11,837 nucleotides of DNA from contig CAZRRV010000045.1 in assembly GCA_964602735.1 (NCBI GenBank), positions 1 to 11,837 on the forward strand. Direction: 5' to 3'. This document shows, piece by piece, positions 5,909-11,837 of the stretch (position 1 is its first letter; the number at the start of each line of letters is the position of its first letter). The stretch is from CAZRRV01 sp964602735 (lineage in GTDB: Bacteria; Bacillota; Clostridia; Oscillospirales; Acutalibacteraceae). The notes beneath the pieces were generated by a model. The model made no database searches and was not told the origin of the DNA. It was given only the letters and a program-made list of their open reading frames with translations. The translations under genes and the position numbers were made by a program.

Positions 5909-7519
5909 ATTGTTTGCAACGCTTTTTACGGCGCCGGAAAGCCTGTTGTAAGCCGAAGCGGTTATTCTACCCTGCGATTTGCCGTTAAGGGTAAAATCGT
6001 AGCTGGTTTCGTTCGATTTCGAATAGGTGATAACGTCTTTCGTCTTCTTGTCGGAATAGCTTAAAGTAATTCTCATATCGGCGGTTTTAGATCCCGTGCC
6101 GGTTATAAAATCGACGTACGATATATTCAAAAACGCCTGATACATACTCTGAAAATATTCCGCGTTTATTTTCGCGCCGTTTATACTTACGGCGAGATCC
6201 TCCTCCGCGTCCTCGCTGTCGTCGTAAACCACCTTGAAAGTATAGGTCGCGCCGCCCGTTTCAACCTTAAATTCGGTGAGCGAATCGATGGGGCGCAGGA
6301 AAGCCAGCCTGCCGTAATAATCCTCGGTTTTATAATCCAAAAACGGCATATCCGACGCCGGGACTTTTTTTATCAGAATACTGTCGTCGGCGATGACGGC
6401 GCAAAATTCATCGTCGATTTTGGCGATTCTGAACGTCCGCGCCCGGGAGCCGACTTTAATCGCGACGGTAAGATACGGATTGTTCAGCTTGAACTCGGCA
6501 AGCGATTTGGCGGATACATCCATCGCGTATGCCCCGGAACACGACAGGCCGTTCGTAAAAGCCGACAGAAGCTCGTCGACATGCGCGGCCTCTCTTTCGC
6601 TCGGGGACGACACCATATACGAATAAAACATTGCCGCCTCTTCCGCGTTCGCTTTCCTGAACGTTACCGGCACCGGGAAATTCGAGCCGCTGACGGTTAA
6701 GCTGTCGAACGACGTAAGGTTGCCGTTGCCGTCGGTATAATCGTCGACCCCGTCGTTCATATCGATTCCCGCCACGGTTGATGTTTCGGCGAGATCCAGA
6801 ATCGTGAAATCGAAATCGGCAACTTCGTCCCCGTCGACAAGATATATGCCGCCGTCGGTGGAAACGCTGAGATAAACGCCAAGCCCGTCGGGGGATTCGC
6901 CGCCTACCGTCAGGGTGTAATTGCCGACTTTTTTCGATTCGACATCTATTTTATAAACCGGGGCGTTCAGTCCGCACTGCTCGGGGGTTTTTGAAGTTAT
7001 CTTTCTCGTCGCCGTCACCGACGCCGCCGCGGACGCTATCGCGGAGATCGAGCCGCTTTCGGTTTTCGCGCGATCCACCCCGTCGACAAGCCACAGCGTA
7101 TTAACGACGCCCCCGGAAGAGCCGGACGACGATTCCTCCGTGCGCTCGGCGATAAGCCGGTACCTGCCGTTCGCGTTCTCGACCGTAAGGGCGTCGATAT
7201 CGTCTTCGGTGTATTCCACCACCGGAATATCGCTGACCGCCGCGCCGGAGGATGTTCCGCTTTCTTTTACGGGGATAAGCTTTACAACCGCGACGGTACC
7301 GCCTATAACCGCCGCGGCGATTATCGCCGCCGCGATTACTATAAGCACGCGGTTCCTGCTTTTCTTTTTCGGCGGTTCGCCGTTATGAGAGACAGGGTCG
7401 CCGAATACCGTGGATGTTTCGTCCGGCCCCGCGCCGGGCGCGGCGGATTCCGTTCCTCCGGCGCCGTCCCCGTTTTCGGGTTCCGGCGGAGCGTATACGG
7501 GGTTCTCCTCTTCTCTCAT
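5897..7519 (-). CDS. DUF4340 domain-containing membrane-anchored protein of a Gld-type ABC system
   Basis: This 540-aa protein has a hydrophilic, Pro/Glu/Gly-rich N-terminus of about 57 residues. A single membrane helix follows at about 58-79, entered by a KKKSRNR positive patch and therefore likely N-in, with a long extracytoplasmic domain rich in beta-type sequence. That domain resembles DUF4340, a family usually encoded beside Gld-like ABC transporters; its biochemical role is not established. Recognition rests on this context and on pieces such as YRLIAERTE, YTLTVGG and GIYLVDGDEV, so the domain call is softer than the topology. The start at 7519 overlaps the GldG-like stop in an ATGA, with AGAAGG a few bases upstream. 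The last gene of the operon, it ends within the convergent terminator. Confidence 0.78.
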   Translation of the reverse strand: MREEENPVYAPPEPENGDGAGGTESAAPGAGPDETSTVFGDPVSHNGEPPKKKSRNRVLIVIAAAIIAAAVIGGTVAVVKLIPVKESGTSSGAAVSDIPVVEYTEDDIDALTVENANGRYRLIAERTEESSSGSSGGVVNTLWLVDGVDRAKTESGSISAIASAAASVTATRKITSKTPEQCGLNAPVYKIDVESKKVGNYTLTVGGESPDGLGVYLSVSTDGGIYLVDGDEVADFDFTILDLAETSTVAGIDMNDGVDDYTDGNGNLTSFDSLTVSGSNFPVPVTFRKANAEEAAMFYSYMVSSPSEREAAHVDELLSAFTNGLSCSGAYAMDVSAKSLAEFKLNNPYLTVAIKVGSRARTFRIAKIDDEFCAVIADDSILIKKVPASDMPFLDYKTEDYYGRLAFLRPIDSLTEFKVETGGATYTFKVVYDDSEDAEEDLAVSINGAKINAEYFQSMYQAFLNISYVDFITGTGSKTADMRITLSYSDKKTKDVITYSKSNETSYDFTLNGKSQGRITASAYNRLSGAVKSVANNKKP

Positions 7520-9243
7520 TGCGCGCGCCTTCTTCGTACAAAGATAATTATTCCCGCCGCTATAACGGCAATCGGGATTACAATCATAAACACGGTGCGG
7601 ACGGTCATAACCCCGCCGGCGGTAACTCTGTCGGCGTAGCTTTCGTTTGTGATGGTTTTCGAGACGAAACTGATGCCGGCGTCTTCAACTCCCGCCGCGC
7701 GGTCGGAGCATGCGAGTACGACATTTTTGTTCGCGATACCCGAATAATCCGCCCAGTCGGAATTTATGTACTCGATGCTCGAAAACGCCATAACATAACT
7801 CGCGAGGGGGTTATTGTCTTCGTCGAAATCCGATTTTACGGCCTGCATAACCGCCGGGAACTGGCCGAGATCCGCGTCGGTGTAGCCTTTCCAGTCGGCG
7901 GCGGCGCCTACGGGAGCTTTAACGACCGTTTGCGATGTCTGTACAAGAGCGGTCACCTCAACCCCCGATTCGACCGGTTCGCCCGCAGTGAGAGGTATAT
8001 TGTACCCTGTAATGCAGTAGTCGTTTTCGCCGGCTATCTCGTCATCGTCGGCGGGGTACATAAGCATTGTGGACGGATCGCCTTCGTTATGATTGTTTTC
8101 GTCCGTTTCAAACAGTATGCCGCTTTGCGCGTTGATCCCCCACTGTGAAAGGAACCCGTACAGGTTCGGCAGCGCGGGCGCGGCGGAGTCTCCGTAAAAC
8201 ATCAGCCCCCTGCCGAGTTTTCCGCCGTTGTCGAGAAAAGCCGAAAGGGTGTTCAGCTCCGCCTCGGTAAAATCGACTGACGGCGCCATTATGATCGCGA
8301 CATCGCAATCCTCCGGCAGCGCGGTTAATATACGATCGGAAACCGTCGATACGCTGTAATTATTGTCTTCGAGAAGTTTCGTGTAAACGTCGGTGTCGAC
8401 TCCGGACGAATGCCCGGTTATAAAACACACCGTTTTCGTTTCCGCGTTCAGCACATAAACGATGCCGCCCGTAAGCGCGGTTTCGATATTGTTGCCCGAG
8501 ACCGTGTAGCTCCCGTAACCCATCGCGGCGTACCCCGATTCGTCGGCTAAAGTGTATATATCCTCAAAGCCGATAACCTTGTGGCGCTCGACGGTGCCGT
8601 CTTCGGTCTCCCTCTCCGCAGACACTATAATGTCGCCGTAGCGGATCTCCTCCGACGAATATTCCGACGCTATTTCGGTAAACTCGGTCGACTGGGTGTC
8701 GATAAACCGGACCGTGATGTTTTTGTTGTATTCGGCGTAGCGGTTCACAAGATTTATCGTCTGATTGAAATAATCGGCCGAACCGGAGGCGTTGTACAGG
8801 TTCTGCGCGTAATATGAAATATAATCGGCGTAATCGTCTTCCGTGGCGCAAACCGTTACCGTAACGGGGCGCTTTATATTTTCGATATACTCAATGTTTT
8901 CCTCGCTTATGCTGTTCTGCTTTTGCGGCGTCAAATCGAAATCGAGATGGAAGCGCTGCGCGAGCGCCGAAACAAGCCAGTTCAATCCTATCAGCGCCGC
9001 GAGCAGAAGCGCCGTTATCACGATCGAGTACCCTCCGCGCCGCAGAATCTGGCGGTTATGCGGCAACCGCTTCGCCTCGCCGATAATCCGCTTTACACGG
9101 CCGAACGGGTTCCTCTTCTTCGCTTTTTCGGGTTTTTCCACCGTTTCCTCCGCCGCGACGCTCCCGGCGCCCGCGGTTTCCGATCCGGCGGCGTTCTCCG
9201 CGGTCTGTTCGATGTTTTCCATGTTTTCGTCTTTATTGCTCAT
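7516..9243 (-). CDS. GldG-like ABC transporter auxiliary protein (ABC_transp_aux type)
   Basis: This 575-aa protein has an acidic, low-complexity N-terminus of about 40 residues, then a basic stretch and a membrane helix at about 71-95. A large extracytoplasmic domain follows, then a second helix at about 550-569 ending in the basic tail RRRRAQ. This two-helix topology and sequence pieces such as CFITGHSSG and LDNGGKLGRGLMFYGD match GldG-family auxiliary subunits, in which the outer domain accompanies a GldA/GldF ABC transporter. The frame stays open upstream to 9594, but ATG 9243 is preferred. It has GGGGAGG at 9253-9259, 9 nt away, and follows the permease stop by 17 nt; a longer start would lie deep inside the permease gene. 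Its substrate is unknown. Confidence 0.85.
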   Translation of the reverse strand: MSNKDENMENIEQTAENAAGSETAGAGSVAAEETVEKPEKAKKRNPFGRVKRIIGEAKRLPHNRQILRRGGYSIVITALLLAALIGLNWLVSALAQRFHLDFDLTPQKQNSISEENIEYIENIKRPVTVTVCATEDDYADYISYYAQNLYNASGSADYFNQTINLVNRYAEYNKNITVRFIDTQSTEFTEIASEYSSEEIRYGDIIVSAERETEDGTVERHKVIGFEDIYTLADESGYAAMGYGSYTVSGNNIETALTGGIVYVLNAETKTVCFITGHSSGVDTDVYTKLLEDNNYSVSTVSDRILTALPEDCDVAIIMAPSVDFTEAELNTLSAFLDNGGKLGRGLMFYGDSAAPALPNLYGFLSQWGINAQSGILFETDENNHNEGDPSTMLMYPADDDEIAGENDYCITGYNIPLTAGEPVESGVEVTALVQTSQTVVKAPVGAAADWKGYTDADLGQFPAVMQAVKSDFDEDNNPLASYVMAFSSIEYINSDWADYSGIANKNVVLACSDRAAGVEDAGISFVSKTITNESYADRVTAGGVMTVRTVFMIVIPIAVIAAGIIIFVRRRRAQ

Positions 9244-9252
9244 ACCGTTCCG

Positions 9253-9259
9253 CCTCCCC
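9253..9259 (-). promoter_or_regulatory. Ribosome binding site fixing the GldG-like start
   Basis: GGGGAGG on the minus strand ends 9 nt before ATG 9243. It sits in the 17-nt gap after the permease stop codon and decides against the much longer open frame. Confidence 0.8.
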
Positions 9260-9260
9260 G

Positions 9261-9962
9261 CTACGCCCATCTTCTCTTGTCGAGCGAACGCACCGACAAG
9301 AACAGAAAAGCGGCGATAATCGAAAGAAAATACACAACATCGGTTACCGAGAACAGCGCGTTGCCGAAATTCTCGAACACCGTGATGAACGCCGCTTTTT
9401 CGACGATTTTCGACAGCCAACCCACGCTTATCATTTCCGAGAAATTCGACATATACAGCACGAGAATGTTTATCACCAGCGTAAGTATCGCGGAAATCGC
9501 GGTGCTTTCGGTAAGCGACGAGATAAACATTCCCATAGCGATCAGCGCGCCGCCCAGAAGCAGTATGCCGAGCATAGTATAAAGGAAAGCCCACGGGTTC
9601 ACGCTCACCATAACCGCCGTGATGATCTCGAAAATCACGCCCGGCAGGAACGCCAGCGCGTAAACGGCGAGCGCGGCGAAAAACTTGCCGAACACTATGC
9701 CGGTAAGCCGCACCGGGGCCGTAAGCAGAACCTGATCGACTTTAAGCCGCCGATCCTCGCTCATAAGCCGCATGGTAAGAAGCGGCACCGCGAACACGAT
9801 GATGGTCGACATCGCCACGAGAACGGTTGTGACATCCGGGCTGCCCGCGGAATAGATAATCGTGAAATAAAATCCCAGGAAGAAATAGAACGCCGCCAAA
9901 AATATAAAGCCGACGGGCGTTTGAAAATACGCTTTGAACTCGCGTTTGAAAACAGCCGACAT
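9261..9962 (-). CDS. ABC-2 type transporter permease (GldF-like)
   Basis: This 233-aa integral membrane protein is the permease partner of the ATPase encoded just upstream. Six hydrophobic segments are visible at about 17-37, 44-63, 90-118, 124-149, 153-172 and 208-226. Between the second and third lies MRLMSEDRRLKVDQVLLTAP (64-83), the amphipathic cytoplasmic stretch typical of ABC-2 permeases such as GldF and NosY, which contacts the ATPase. With six segments it would function as a dimer. The start has an excellent AAGGAGG site at 9970-9976, inside the last codons of the ATPase gene, so the two are translated together. No substrate can be read from the sequence. Confidence 0.9.
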   Translation of the reverse strand: MSAVFKREFKAYFQTPVGFIFLAAFYFFLGFYFTIIYSAGSPDVTTVLVAMSTIIVFAVPLLTMRLMSEDRRLKVDQVLLTAPVRLTGIVFGKFFAALAVYALAFLPGVIFEIITAVMVSVNPWAFLYTMLGILLLGGALIAMGMFISSLTESTAISAILTLVINILVLYMSNFSEMISVGWLSKIVEKAAFITVFENFGNALFSVTDVVYFLSIIAAFLFLSVRSLDKRRWA

Positions 9963-9964
9963 TT

Positions 9965-10981
9965 TTATTCCTCCTTACCGTCCGCTCCGGCGCCGCTCTG
10001 CGTTTCGCCGTCCGGGATTATGCCGAGCATCTTCCTCGCCGCGTCGTTATTCGGCGCCTCGGTAAGGCGAAGAAATATCTGTTCGAGGGAAAGCGCGTTG
10101 TCGGCCATCGAAAGTATCGTTTTCCCGCGGCCGGTTACGCGGTTGAACACGGCGGCTCTGATGTCGGCGCCCTCGTGCGGCTCTATGCGGAAATCGTATG
10201 TACCGGGTTCGTGGCTGCCGAGCGACGTTACCTGCCGCACTCCCCGTACCGACTGCAAAGCCGTAAGCATGCTCTGCTCGTCGCAGACGATTCGCGCCAC
10301 AAGCGTCTGGTCGTGCGAAAGGCGGGCGCTTAAACGGTCGGGAGTATCGTCGGCGATTATCTGACCCCGGTTTATTATTATGACCCTTTTGCACACGGCC
10401 TGTATCTCGGAGAGGATATGCGACGAAAGTATAATCGTATGGTTGCGGCTCAGCCGGGATATGAGGTTGCGGATCTCGATTATCTGTTTCGGGTCGAGGC
10501 CGACGGTGGGTTCGTCGAGAATCAGCACGTCGGGATTGCCTACAAGCGCCTGCGCTATGCCGACGCGCTGCCTGTACCCCTTCGAGAGCGCTTTGATAAG
10601 CCTGTTCTGCACCGTATCGATTTTCACAAGGCGCATAATTTCTTCGATATGGGGCTTTTTAGGAAATTTGGCTTTTTTAAGATCGTAAACGAAATTAAGG
10701 TACTCCCGCACTTTCATATCGGTATAAAGCGGCGGGATTTCCGGCAGGTAGCCTATCCTTTTTTTCGCCTCTTCGGGGTTCTCGGTAATATCGTACCCGT
10801 CGACGGCAACTTTGCCCGCCGTAAGCGAAAGGTAGCCGGTAAGTATGTTCATCACGGTCGACTTCCCGGCGCCGTTCGGCCCCAGAAACCCCACGATCTC
10901 GCCTTTGCCGATCGAGAAACTAACCCGGTCAACCGCGAGAACCGAGCCGTATCTTTTGCTTAAATCGGTGACTTCAATCAT
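9965..10981 (-). CDS. ABC transporter ATP-binding protein (GldA-like)
   Basis: This 338-aa protein is the ATPase that powers the system. It has Walker A GPNGAGKST (34-42), a Q-loop reading YLPE with Glu81 in place of Gln, and signature LSKGYRQR (132-139) in place of LSGGQ. Walker B is LILDEP (153-158), the D-loop GLD follows, and the H-loop is His188. The LPE and LSKGY variants are typical of the GldA/CcmA-like branch that drives ABC-2 permeases. Residues after about 215 form an accessory C-terminal domain common in this branch, ending in a Gly/Asp/Glu-rich tail. ATG 10981 starts at the canonical MIEV...LSKRYG strand and has GGAG 5 nt upstream. The open frame to 11098 is rejected because it would begin upstream of the promoter's -10 box. 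It is the first gene of a four-gene operon. Confidence 0.93.
   Translation of the reverse strand: MIEVTDLSKRYGSVLAVDRVSFSIGKGEIVGFLGPNGAGKSTVMNILTGYLSLTAGKVAVDGYDITENPEEAKKRIGYLPEIPPLYTDMKVREYLNFVYDLKKAKFPKKPHIEEIMRLVKIDTVQNRLIKALSKGYRQRVGIAQALVGNPDVLILDEPTVGLDPKQIIEIRNLISRLSRNHTIILSSHILSEIQAVCKRVIIINRGQIIADDTPDRLSARLSHDQTLVARIVCDEQSMLTALQSVRGVRQVTSLGSHEPGTYDFRIEPHEGADIRAAVFNRVTGRGKTILSMADNALSLEQIFLRLTEAPNNDAARKMLGIIPDGETQSGAGADGKEE
9970..9976 (-). promoter_or_regulatory. Strong Shine-Dalgarno site of the permease gene
   Basis: AAGGAGG on the minus strand ends 7 nt before the permease ATG. It overlaps the final codons of the ATPase gene (stop at 9967-9965) and is the strongest ribosome binding site in the window. 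Confidence 0.85.
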
Positions 10982-10990
10982 CCTATCTCC

Positions 10991-11008
10991 GCCGGGCGCG
11001 GACCCGGC
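10991..11008 (-). promoter_or_regulatory. GC hairpin abutting the ATPase ribosome binding site
   Basis: In the ABC operon leader, GCCGGG and CCCGGC form a perfect 6-bp GC stem with loop TCCGCG, ending directly at the GGAG ribosome binding site (10990-10987 on the minus strand). It could modulate ribosome access. The structure is seen; any regulatory role is inferred. Confidence 0.4.
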
Positions 11009-11062
11009 ACTCCTTCCCTGAAGATCACGGCCGCGCTCCCCGCGCCGCCTTATAACTTTTTT

Positions 11063-11091
11063 ATTATAAACGAACCGCGCGAAAATGGCAA
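11063..11091 (-). promoter_or_regulatory. SigA-type promoter of the Gld-type ABC operon
   Basis: On the minus strand, TTGCCA (11091-11086; five of six consensus bases) and a perfect TATAAT (11068-11063) are spaced by 17 nt. The predicted start is near 11056, giving a leader of about 75 nt before ATG 10981. The 220-nt stretch from 10982 to 11201 otherwise holds only the leader hairpin and the terminator of the upstream gene. Confidence 0.8.
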
Positions 11092-11123
11092 TAAACAAAT
11101 TGTAAATTTTTGCGCGGCGCGCG

Positions 11124-11160
11124 AAATAAAGCGGCCGCCCGGGCTGTTACGCCCGGGCGG
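11124..11160 (-). terminator. Rho-independent terminator of the beta-helix protein gene
   Basis: On the minus strand, CCGCCCGGGC and GCCCGGGCGG form a perfect 10-bp stem (11160-11151 with 11144-11135) around the loop GTAACA. CCGC and then TTTATTT follow. It lies 41 nt past the stop codon of the beta-helix gene. The T tract is short and displaced by four bases, but the stem is very stable. It separates that transcript from the ABC operon promoter. Confidence 0.75.
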
Positions 11161-11201
11161 TATCTGCGCCGGCCGGATTCTGTCGGCTTTCAGGCGAAAG
11201 G

Positions 11202-11837
11202 TCATTGATCCTGTTTCCAACCTGTAACCGTGCCGTCTGCGGTTGCCGTTCCTTTTTCCATAAAGCCCTCGGCATAACCTTCGGTTCCTTTATTACCGGT
11301 AAATGTATAATTTTTGATATCCACTGTTGACGGAACGTTTCCGTTAGTTCCGAACACGGCAACGGAGCCGCCCTTAGCGGCGGTATTGCCGTCGATCACC
11401 GAATTTCCGCCGTCCGTCTTGCCGTATAAGTGTACCGTCACCGTGCCGGTATCGTTATTCACCGCCAGAGCGCCGCCGTTTCCTTTCGCGGTATTGCCTT
11501 CAAAATCACATTCGTTCACATTAACCGCAACGCCCTCAATAAATACGGCTCCGCCATGGCCGCCGCTGGTGTTGCCGGTAAATGTGGTGCCAGTTATCGT
11601 AACAGCGGTCGTGCTTTTCTTCAAATGAAGCGCTCCCGCGGGCCCCGTGCTTGTATTGCCGACAAACGCCGCATCTTTCAGTTCCACAACAGCGTCCTTA
11701 CCCCATTCCATAAAGACGCCGCCCCCGTCTTTCGCGGAATTCGAACTGAACTCGGATCCATAAATATAAATCTTTCCGTTTACTTTAATCGCTCCGCCCA
11801 CATCGTCGGAATGATTGAATTTGAATGTTGAACCGTC
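11202..11837 (-). CDS. Beta-helix repeat protein, C-terminal part (Pmp-like GGA(I/V/L)-FxxN repeats; 5' end outside the window)
   Basis: The frame is open from the window edge to the stop at 11202, giving the last 211 residues. They consist of imperfect repeats of about 20-35 residues, each pairing an F/I-x-x-N turn with a GG[AGS][VIL] strand: FSSNSAKDGGGV, FVGNTSTGPAGAL, FTGNTSGGHGGAV, FEGNTAKGNGGAL, IDGNTAAKGGSV. This pattern marks a right-handed parallel beta-helix and recalls chlamydial polymorphic membrane proteins and bacterial surface adhesins. The protein ends soon after the last repeat with GWKQDQ. No LPXTG motif, C-terminal membrane helix, autotransporter barrel or sorting domain is seen, so any anchor must lie in the missing N-terminal part. 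Codon 11801 reads GTG but is internal, since coding continues upstream. Function, probably surface adhesion or substrate binding, is inferred. Confidence 0.82.
   Translation of the reverse strand, partial: DGSTFKFNHSDDVGGAIKVNGKIYIYGSEFSSNSAKDGGGVFMEWGKDAVVELKDAAFVGNTSTGPAGALHLKKSTTAVTITGTTFTGNTSGGHGGAVFIEGVAVNVNECDFEGNTAKGNGGALAVNNDTGTVTVHLYGKTDGGNSVIDGNTAAKGGSVAVFGTNGNVPSTVDIKNYTFTGNKGTEGYAEGFMEKGTATADGTVTGWKQDQ

Noticed and set aside
7414..8148. A 244-codon plus-strand open frame opposite the GldG-like and DUF4340 genes.
   Set aside because: It is Arg-rich with no domain, lies antisense to two coherent membrane proteins, and has no promoter.
9244..9594. A 117-residue N-terminal extension of the GldG-like protein.
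   Set aside because: It would overlap the permease gene extensively, while ATG 9243 has a strong ribosome site just after the permease stop.
10418..10963. A 181-codon plus-strand open frame opposite the ABC ATPase.
   Set aside because: The minus strand carries all Walker, signature and H-loop motifs in one frame; the plus frame is its shadow.
10979..11011. A leader peptide starting at GTG 11011 and ending in a TGA that overlaps the ATPase start.
   Set aside because: The AAGGAG upstream overlaps the GTG itself, leaving no usable spacing, so translation is unlikely.

Overview
The window looks like chromosomal DNA of a moderately GC-rich, probably anaerobic Gram-positive bacterium, with Clostridia / Oscillospirales-like as the best guess. 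The grounds are near-perfect SigA-type promoters (TTGACA-17-TATAAT), strong Shine-Dalgarno sites, tRNAs without an encoded CCA end, many Fe-S proteins, and a split 'archaeal-type' glutamate synthase of the kind known from anaerobes. No organism can be named from the sequence alone. Mobile elements, CRISPR arrays and phage genes were looked for and not seen.

Layout. (1) 4-231, minus strand: tRNA-Pro(CGG) and tRNA-Ala(CGC), transcribed leftward from a perfect consensus promoter at 203-231. (2) 271-5858, plus strand: a tightly packed six-gene operon with its own perfect consensus promoter (271-299) and a rho-independent hairpin inside its leader (320-356), before the first start codon. The first five genes encode a glutamate synthase in pieces: glutaminase, FMN/Fe-S synthase core, a four-cluster ferredoxin, an FAD/NAD(P) oxidoreductase and the GXGXG beta-helix domain. 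The sixth is tag, a 3-methyladenine DNA glycosylase whose start overlaps the end of the GXGXG gene. (3) 5884-5908: a hairpin terminator between convergent operons. (4) 10981-5897, minus strand: a four-gene Gld-type ABC system (ATPase, ABC-2 permease, GldG-like auxiliary protein, DUF4340 protein) with its own promoter at 11063-11091. (5) 11124-11160: a GC-rich terminator for the next minus-strand gene. (6) 11202-11837: the C-terminal part of a beta-helix (Pmp-like repeat) surface or secreted protein, whose 5' end lies beyond the window.

How the genes work together. In the first operon, electrons probably pass from NAD(P)H through the FAD protein and the polyferredoxin to the FMN and Fe-S centres of the synthase core. 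Ammonia released from glutamine by the glutaminase is channelled to 2-oxoglutarate there, giving glutamate. The promoter followed by an intrinsic terminator suggests attenuation control of nitrogen assimilation. The ABC operon encodes a membrane complex with two single- or double-anchored extracytoplasmic accessory proteins; its substrate is unknown. The most rewarding points for follow-up are the glt leader attenuator, the non-GltD electron-input module, and the Gld-type system.
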